From assembly GCA_021163905.1 (NCBI GenBank), contig JAGGTG010000068.1, positions 1-10,552 on the forward strand: DNA of 10,552 bases. Reading direction: 5' to 3'. The stretch is from Candidatus Aerophobota bacterium (GTDB taxonomy: Bacteria; Aerophobota; Aerophobia; Aerophobales; B3-G15). The notes below the pieces were generated by a model, which saw only the letters and a list, made by a program, of their open reading frames with translations, ran no database searches and was not told the DNA's origin. This document shows, one piece after another, positions 6,395 through 10,552 of this stretch (its first letter is position 1; each line of letters begins with the position of its first letter). The translations under genes were made by a program, and so were the position numbers.

Positions 6395-7216
6395 ATGGAA
6401 GGTGATATAGAAAAAAAGTTAAAAAACTTAAAAGAAATTTTAAAAAAGATGGGAACTGTTTTAGTTGCTTTTTCAGGGGGGGTTGATAGTACTTTTCTTT
6501 TAAGGGTAGCCAAGGATGTTCTTGGAGAGAAGGTTATAGCTGTAACGGCTCTTTCACCTACCTATCCCAGGGAAGAGGTAGAGGAGGCAAAGAAAATAAG
6601 TAAAAAGATGGGTGTAAGACACATACTGATTGAAACCAGAGAACTGGAGGATTCCAATTTTGTCAACAATCCCCCCACAAGATGCTACTATTGCAAAAGA
6701 GAACTTTTTTCTACATTGAAAAAGATAGCAGAGGAGAATAACCTTAGATGGGTTGCTGATGGTTCGAATTTAGATGATACGGGAGATTTTAGACCTGGAA
6801 TGCAGGCCGCCAGGGAGCTTGGAGTAAGGTCTCCTCTCAAAGAAGCACACCTTGGTAAAAGTGATATACGTGAGCTATCAAAAAAATTGGGACTTTCAAC
6901 CTGGAATAAACCTTCTCTTGCCTGTCTTGCGTCTCGTTTTCCATATGGCATGAGGATAAAAAAAGAGGAACTTTTAAAAGTAGAGGAGGCAGAACGTTTT
7001 TTGAGAAAAATGGGAATTTCCCAGATAAGGGTAAGACACTACGGAGATACGGCTCGTATAGAGGTAAGAGAAGATGAGATACCAAAATTATTTGAAAATG
7101 AGAAAAGGAATAAGGTGATAGAGAAATTTAAACAGCTTGGTTATACTTACATAACGGTTGATCTTGAAGGATATAGAACTGGAAGTATGAATGAGGTATT
7201 GAAAAAAAGTGATTGA
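6395..7216 (+). CDS. larE: LarE-type ATP-dependent sulfur transferase, three-cysteine form
   Basis: Family known for sulfur insertion into the pyridinium dicarboxylate precursor of the nickel-pincer nucleotide cofactor, used by lactate racemase and its relatives. At 273 residues it has the usual length. The PP-loop SGGVDS is at 27-32, with DGSNLDD (122-128) in the adenylating domain. WNKPSLACLASR (170-181) holds Cys177, equivalent to the sacrificial Cys176 of the Lactobacillus enzyme. The C-terminal YRTGSMNE is at 260-267. Cys97 and Cys100 (RCYYC) add two cysteines absent from the sacrificial type. Together with Cys177 they fit the [4Fe-4S]-cluster LarE forms, which work catalytically rather than by destroying their own cysteine. 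AAAAGGA supports the ATG. No larB, larC or larA lies in the window; neighbours are a divergent cyclase and convergent uvrA, 2 nt away. The wider family includes unassigned NAD synthase/GMP synthase-like members, so the in vivo substrate is inferred. Confidence 0.87.
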   Translation: MEGDIEKKLKNLKEILKKMGTVLVAFSGGVDSTFLLRVAKDVLGEKVIAVTALSPTYPREEVEEAKKISKKMGVRHILIETRELEDSNFVNNPPTRCYYCKRELFSTLKKIAEENNLRWVADGSNLDDTGDFRPGMQAARELGVRSPLKEAHLGKSDIRELSKKLGLSTWNKPSLACLASRFPYGMRIKKEELLKVEEAERFLRKMGISQIRVRHYGDTARIEVREDEIPKLFENEKRNKVIEKFKQLGYTYITVDLEGYRTGSMNEVLKKSD

Positions 7217-7218
7217 CT

Positions 7219-10071
7219 TTACAGAACCTCTTTCAAAATCTGACCGGTATAACTTCTGGGATTACTGATAATTTTTTCGGGAGGACCACAGGCAACAACT
7301 TCTCCACCTTCGTCTCCTCCCTCTGGTCCAAGATCAATAATATAATCTGCTACTTTAATAACATCAGGGTTATGCTCAATTACAAGAACCGTATTTCCTT
7401 TATCTACTAACCTGTTTAATACATTTAAAAGTTTCTCTATATCAGCAAAATGCAGCCCTGTAGTTGGCTCATCCAGAATATAAAGTGTCTTTCCTGTTCC
7501 AATTTTTGAAAGTTCTCTTGCCAGCTTGACTCTTTGAGCCTCTCCTCCTGAAAGAGTGGTAGCAGGTTGACCTAATTTAATATAGCCGAGCCCAACATCG
7601 TAAAGAGTTTTTAATTTCCTTTTAATCTGGGGTATATTGTGGAAAAATTCAAGAGCTTCCTCTACCGTCATATCGAGAACATCTGCTATATTTTTACCCT
7701 TGTATTTTATCTGGAGGGTTTCCCTGTTGTATCTTTTTCCCTTGCAGGCATCACAGGGAACATAAACATCTGGAAGGAACTGCATTTCTATTTTTATCAT
7801 TCCTTCTCCTTTACATACCTGACATCTTCCCTTTCGTACATTAAAGCTGAATCTCCCCTGGGAGTATCCTCTCATTCTTGCCTCTTCCACTCTGGCGAAG
7901 ATCTGACGAATAGGGGTAAAAAGTCCGGTATAGGTAGCAGGATTAGAACGCGGGGTTCTACCAATAGGCGATTGATCGATAACGACGACTTTATCAATAT
8001 ACTCAAGTCCTTCAATTTTATCATACTTACCTGGTTTAACCTTGCTTTTAAAAAAATGTCGGGCAAGTGCCTTATAAAGAATATCCTCAACAAGAGTGCT
8101 TTTACCCGAGCCTGATACTCCTGTTATACAGGTAAAGGTTCCAACTGGAATTTCTACGGTTATGTTTTTTAAATTGTGCTCCTTTGCTCCTATTATCCTT
8201 AAATATCTATTATCAGTGGGAGTTCTGCGTAAGGAAGGTACGGGGATCTTTAATTCTCCTTTTAGGTACTTTCCGGTTAAACTCCGAGGGGAATTTTTTA
8301 TTTGAGAAACAGTTCCCTGTGCAACTATCTCTCCTCCATGGTCTCCCGCACCGGGACCAAGATCAATTATATGATCTGCAGCCTCTATAGTTCCTTTATC
8401 ATGTTCTACCACAATTACAGTATTTCCAAGATTTCTTAACTTTTTAAGTGTATTAAGTAATCTACGGGTATCCCTTTGATGCAAGCCAATGGTTGGCTCG
8501 TCGAGAATATAAATTACCCCTACCAACCCAGAGCCAATTTGAGTGGCAAGACGTATCCGCTCTGCTTCACCACCGGATAAGGTTCCTATTCGACGGTCAA
8601 GTGTAAGGTAATCAAGTCCCACACTCACCATGAATTCCAGGCGTTTTCTAATTTCTTTTACTATCTCACCGACAATCAGTTTTTCTCTTGAGGTAAGGTG
8701 AAGAGAGGAAAAGAACTTCTGACATTCTTTAACACTCATCTTTACAACATCGTAGATGTTCTTACCCCTTATCTTAACTGCCAGGCTCTCAGGACGAAGT
8801 CGTGCTCCCTTACAAACAGGACAGGGAGTTTCCCTTACATACTTTTGAATTTCCTCCTTAACGTAATCTGAGTCACTCTCTCTGTATCTTCTCTCAAGGT
8901 TAGGGATGACTCCTTCAAAAGGAGCTCGATAAGTATAATAATCACCACCTCTGTACTCGGTAAATTCAATTTCCTCGGAATTTGATCCATAGAGGATGAT
9001 CTGTTGAATGGAGGTAGGTAATTTCTCAAAGGGTACATCAAGTGAAAAGTTGTAGTGTCTGGCAAGAGAAGCTAACTGTCTGAAATAATAACGGGAAGCA
9101 GTTCTCGCCCAGCGATAAAAACCAACTCCTTCCTCCCAGGGGACAATAGCTCCTTCTCTTAGGGATTTTTTAGGATCAGGAACGACAAGTTCCGGATCAA
9201 TTGTTTGTTGGGTTCCAAGACCATTACAGGCTGGACAGGCTCCATATGGAGAGTTAAAAGAAAACATCCGGGGAGATATCTCCTCATAGCTTATACCACA
9301 GTGAGGACAGGCAAAACGAAGGGAAAAAGGATACTCCTTTTCTCCTTCTCTATCTCTCATTGTAACAAGGATAAGTCCATTTCCACGCTCACTTGCAAGT
9401 TCCAGAGAATCGGCAAGTCTTGATTCAATTCCCTCTTTGATCTTCAATCTGTCAACTATCACCTCTATTGTGTGTTTTTTATTTTTTTCAAGAAATATAT
9501 CCTCATCCAGTGATCTTATTTCTCCGTCAACTCTTACTCTGAGGTACCCCTCTTTTCTTATTTCCTGGAAAAGATCTTTATACTCACCTTTTTTGCCTCT
9601 TACAAGAGGAGCGAGAATTTGAATGGCTGATCCTTTAGGAAATTTCATAATTTGATTTGTAATATCCTCTATGGTCTGGGAAGAGATTTTTCTACCGCAA
9701 CGGTAACAATGAGGCTCACCTATATGAGCAAATAAAAGGCGGAAATAATCATAGATTTCAGTAAGGGTTGCCACAGTTGATCGAGGGTTACTTGAGGCTT
9801 TTCTCTGCTCGATAGATATAGCGGGGGATAAACCTTCTATATGATCGACCTTTGGTTTGGACATCTGCTCGAGAAACTGCCGGGCATAGTTTGATAGAGA
9901 CTCTACGTACCTTCGTTGTCCTTCAGCATAGAGGGTATCAAAGGCAAGAGATGATTTGCCAGAGCCGGATAACCCGGTTATCACAACCAGTTTATTCCTG
10001 GGAATTTCAACATCTATGTTCTTTAAGTTATGCTCTTTGGCTCCCTTAATTATTATTTTATTTTTACCCAC
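7219..10071 (-). CDS. uvrA: Excinuclease ABC subunit A
   Basis: DNA damage-recognition ATPase of nucleotide excision repair; acts as a dimer and loads UvrB at the lesion. Numbering from the start chosen here (950 residues): Walker A GLSGSGKSS (33-41), zinc module C255/C258/C279/C282, CPVCKGARLR (417-426), signature LSGGE (498-502), Walker B ILDEPT (522-527), second Walker A GVSGSGKST (651-659), zinc module C750/C753/C773/C776, second LSGGE (840-844) and ILDEPT (865-870). All ATPase motifs are intact. An additional CYRCG pair is at 122-125. The frame opens with TTG at 10119, but that codon is the first half of a good -35 box and has no ribosome site. GTG at 10071, preceded by AGGCGG, gives the family N-terminus (NKIIIKGAKEHNLKNI) and usual length. 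It ends 2 nt from the larE stop, and I see no intrinsic terminator. No LexA-type box is recognised. Confidence 0.97.
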   Translation of the reverse strand: MGKNKIIIKGAKEHNLKNIDVEIPRNKLVVITGLSGSGKSSLAFDTLYAEGQRRYVESLSNYARQFLEQMSKPKVDHIEGLSPAISIEQRKASSNPRSTVATLTEIYDYFRLLFAHIGEPHCYRCGRKISSQTIEDITNQIMKFPKGSAIQILAPLVRGKKGEYKDLFQEIRKEGYLRVRVDGEIRSLDEDIFLEKNKKHTIEVIVDRLKIKEGIESRLADSLELASERGNGLILVTMRDREGEKEYPFSLRFACPHCGISYEEISPRMFSFNSPYGACPACNGLGTQQTIDPELVVPDPKKSLREGAIVPWEEGVGFYRWARTASRYYFRQLASLARHYNFSLDVPFEKLPTSIQQIILYGSNSEEIEFTEYRGGDYYTYRAPFEGVIPNLERRYRESDSDYVKEEIQKYVRETPCPVCKGARLRPESLAVKIRGKNIYDVVKMSVKECQKFFSSLHLTSREKLIVGEIVKEIRKRLEFMVSVGLDYLTLDRRIGTLSGGEAERIRLATQIGSGLVGVIYILDEPTIGLHQRDTRRLLNTLKKLRNLGNTVIVVEHDKGTIEAADHIIDLGPGAGDHGGEIVAQGTVSQIKNSPRSLTGKYLKGELKIPVPSLRRTPTDNRYLRIIGAKEHNLKNITVEIPVGTFTCITGVSGSGKSTLVEDILYKALARHFFKSKVKPGKYDKIEGLEYIDKVVVIDQSPIGRTPRSNPATYTGLFTPIRQIFARVEEARMRGYSQGRFSFNVRKGRCQVCKGEGMIKIEMQFLPDVYVPCDACKGKRYNRETLQIKYKGKNIADVLDMTVEEALEFFHNIPQIKRKLKTLYDVGLGYIKLGQPATTLSGGEAQRVKLARELSKIGTGKTLYILDEPTTGLHFADIEKLLNVLNRLVDKGNTVLVIEHNPDVIKVADYIIDLGPEGGDEGGEVVACGPPEKIISNPRSYTGQILKEVL

Positions 10072-10081
10072 CCTGGCATCA

Positions 10082-10087
10082 CCGCCT
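10082..10087 (-). promoter_or_regulatory. Ribosome binding site deciding the uvrA GTG start
   Basis: AGGCGG on the minus strand, 10 nt before GTG at 10071. The spacing is slightly long, but no comparable site precedes the upstream TTG at 10119. Confidence 0.4.
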
Positions 10088-10091
10088 ATTA

Positions 10092-10119
10092 ATTTTATTA
10101 TTTTCCCTCTACAAGTCAA
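10092..10119 (-). promoter_or_regulatory. Candidate internal promoter of uvrA
   Basis: TTGACT (10119-10114) and TAAAAT (10097-10092) are spaced by 16 nt, five of six matches in each box, the same layout as the nfnA-like promoter. The start site would lie near 10085, giving uvrA a very short leader and its own transcription besides read-through from the DUF3467 gene. Confidence 0.5.
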
Positions 10120-10136
10120 TTATCAGAAGGACTGAA

Positions 10137-10418
10137 TTAAAATCCTATCCTTCTTTCAGGTTCCTCAGCTTCTTTAACTTCCCCAAATTTCTTTTCATAC
10201 CTTTCAAGATTATCACTTAAAGCTTTTATTATTCTTTTCAGGTGACCTGGACTGATAAATACTCTTGCAACAACTGCCCCCACAGGTGGTATAGCATTAG
10301 CAAATTCTAACAAAAACTCCTCGGAGCTATGGGTTACTCTCATAATATTTGCGTATCTTCCCATTAAAATATCATCTGTTATTTTCATCTCTATTTCTCT
10401 TGTTTTTTTCCTTTCCAC
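10137..10418 (-). CDS. DUF3467 family protein
   Basis: A small protein (93 residues) of unknown function. The recognisable block runs from about MGRYANIMRVTHSSEEFLLE to the PGHLKRIIKALSDNLERYEKKFG segment. It combines a short beta-strand pattern, the RVFISPGH motif near residues 51-58 and a C-terminal amphipathic helix, as in DUF3467 proteins. The C-terminus (KEAEEPERRIGF) is charged and probably disordered. There is no signal peptide, membrane segment or catalytic motif. The frame extends to an ATG at 10466, but a strong GGGAGGT (10431-10425) sits 6 nt before GTG at 10418, which I take as the start. The uvrA GTG lies 65 nt downstream on the same strand, with a promoter between, so co-transcription is possible but a shared role in repair is not shown. 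Family call moderately sure; function unknown. Confidence 0.78.
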   Translation of the reverse strand: MERKKTREIEMKITDDILMGRYANIMRVTHSSEEFLLEFANAIPPVGAVVARVFISPGHLKRIIKALSDNLERYEKKFGEVKEAEEPERRIGF

Positions 10419-10424
10419 TGTTTT

Positions 10425-10431
10425 ACCTCCC
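10425..10431 (-). promoter_or_regulatory. Strong ribosome binding site deciding the DUF3467 start
   Basis: GGGAGGT on the minus strand, 6 nt before the GTG at 10418. It lies inside the longer open frame, which would be an unusual place for so strong a site unless translation starts at the GTG. Confidence 0.65.
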
Positions 10432-10476
10432 TGAATGAGTTTGTTGATGTTTTTCTGTAGCTGCAAATGCGGAATA

Positions 10477-10505
10477 ATTATACCATGCTACTTTAAGAAA
10501 CGCAA
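10477..10505 (-). promoter_or_regulatory. Extended -10 promoter of the DUF3467 gene
   Basis: TATAAT (10482-10477) is a perfect -10, preceded by TGG to make an extended -10 (TGnTATAAT). The -35, TTGCGT (10505-10500) at 17 nt, is weak, as is usual when an extended -10 is present. The -35 overlaps the end of the right-hand intergenic repeat. The leader would be about 50 nt. Confidence 0.6.
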
Positions 10506-10552
10506 GAGTCTGAAGTTGGGACAGTTTCTGGCAACTGTGTAGGCTCTCTGGG
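10502..10552 (-). repeat. Intergenic repeat, right copy, cut by the window edge
   Basis: Read on the minus strand, CCCAGAGAGCC (10552-10542) is followed by TGTCCCAACTTCAG and a TCTTGC end (10502). This is the same order and orientation relative to the downstream gene as the copy at 129-190. Between the blocks is a perfect 6-bp hairpin, ACAGTT (10521-10526) with AACTGT (10533-10538), which the left copy lacks. The window stops at the outer block, so the true length is unknown. Confidence 0.55.

Noticed and set aside
6310..6513. 67-residue minus-strand open frame over the start of larE
   Set aside because: It overlaps the larE promoter, ribosome site and PP-loop on the other strand, and its translation shows no recognisable motif.
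7190..7260. Search for a terminator between convergent larE and uvrA
   Set aside because: The stops are 2 nt apart and no stable stem with a T-run is visible; termination may be factor-dependent or occur inside the opposite gene.
7639..8115. 158-residue plus-strand open frame inside uvrA
   Set aside because: Antisense to the second ATPase half of UvrA, which is intact and strongly conserved; no domain or ribosome site recognised.
1..10552. CRISPR array, tRNA/rRNA genes, intact insertion sequence, phage or defence genes
   Set aside because: No regularly spaced repeats, cloverleaf-like or rRNA sequence, transposase motifs or defence-associated domains were seen. The shared repeat at the two ends is too short to call an insertion sequence.

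Overview
The window looks like ordinary chromosomal DNA from an anaerobic bacterium. It is AT-rich (about 40% GC in the coding regions), and ATA isoleucine and AGA/AGG arginine codons are frequent, a bias common in thermophiles and in AT-rich uncultured lineages. The promoters read as sigma-70 type (TTGACA/TATAAT-like, spacers of 16-17) and the Shine-Dalgarno sites are strong and GGAGG-like. The NfnA-type flavoprotein, the [4Fe-4S]-type LarE and the AmmeMemoRadiSam protein B point to an anaerobe, but no single gene fixes the phylum. There are no rRNA or tRNA genes, no CRISPR array and no intact mobile element.

Layout, left to right. Bases 1-253 hold an unassigned, more GC-rich stretch at the left edge, one copy of an intergenic repeat and a promoter. 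This promoter serves an orphan NfnA/SudB-like FAD/NAD(P)/[2Fe-2S] subunit (254-1093, +), which converges on a four-gene minus-strand operon: prs (4207-3257), rplY/ctc (3243-2551), pth (2554-1997) and a Memo-family gene (1981-1127). The operon is compact (13 nt, a 4-nt overlap, 15 nt) and starts from a perfect TTGACA-N16-TATAAT promoter. It joins PRPP synthesis to two translation-associated genes, an arrangement familiar in bacteria, with the Memo gene appended.

Upstream of prs on the same strand is a cytoplasmic PAS-PAS-GAF-GGDEF diguanylate cyclase (4389-6161). Between the two, a short stretch encodes the clear C-terminal tip of an HD-GYP phosphodiesterase, out of frame and truncated. It is probably the remains of a decayed cyclic-di-GMP phosphodiesterase domain or gene. 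The cyclase is divergent from larE (6395-7216, +), whose product is the sulfur-insertion enzyme of nickel-pincer cofactor synthesis. larE converges, with only 2 nt between the stops, on uvrA (10071-7219, -), and a small DUF3467 gene (10418-10137, -) lies just upstream of uvrA.

The genes are mostly housekeeping: PRPP supply, ribosome and peptidyl-tRNA maintenance, nucleotide excision repair, c-di-GMP signalling and redox cofactor handling. I see no convincing new multi-gene system. The items most worth a second look are the repeat shared by the two ends of the window, the HD-GYP remnant next to the cyclase, the orphan NfnA, the three-cysteine LarE without LarB/LarC, and the unusual Leu in the Pth active-site loop.
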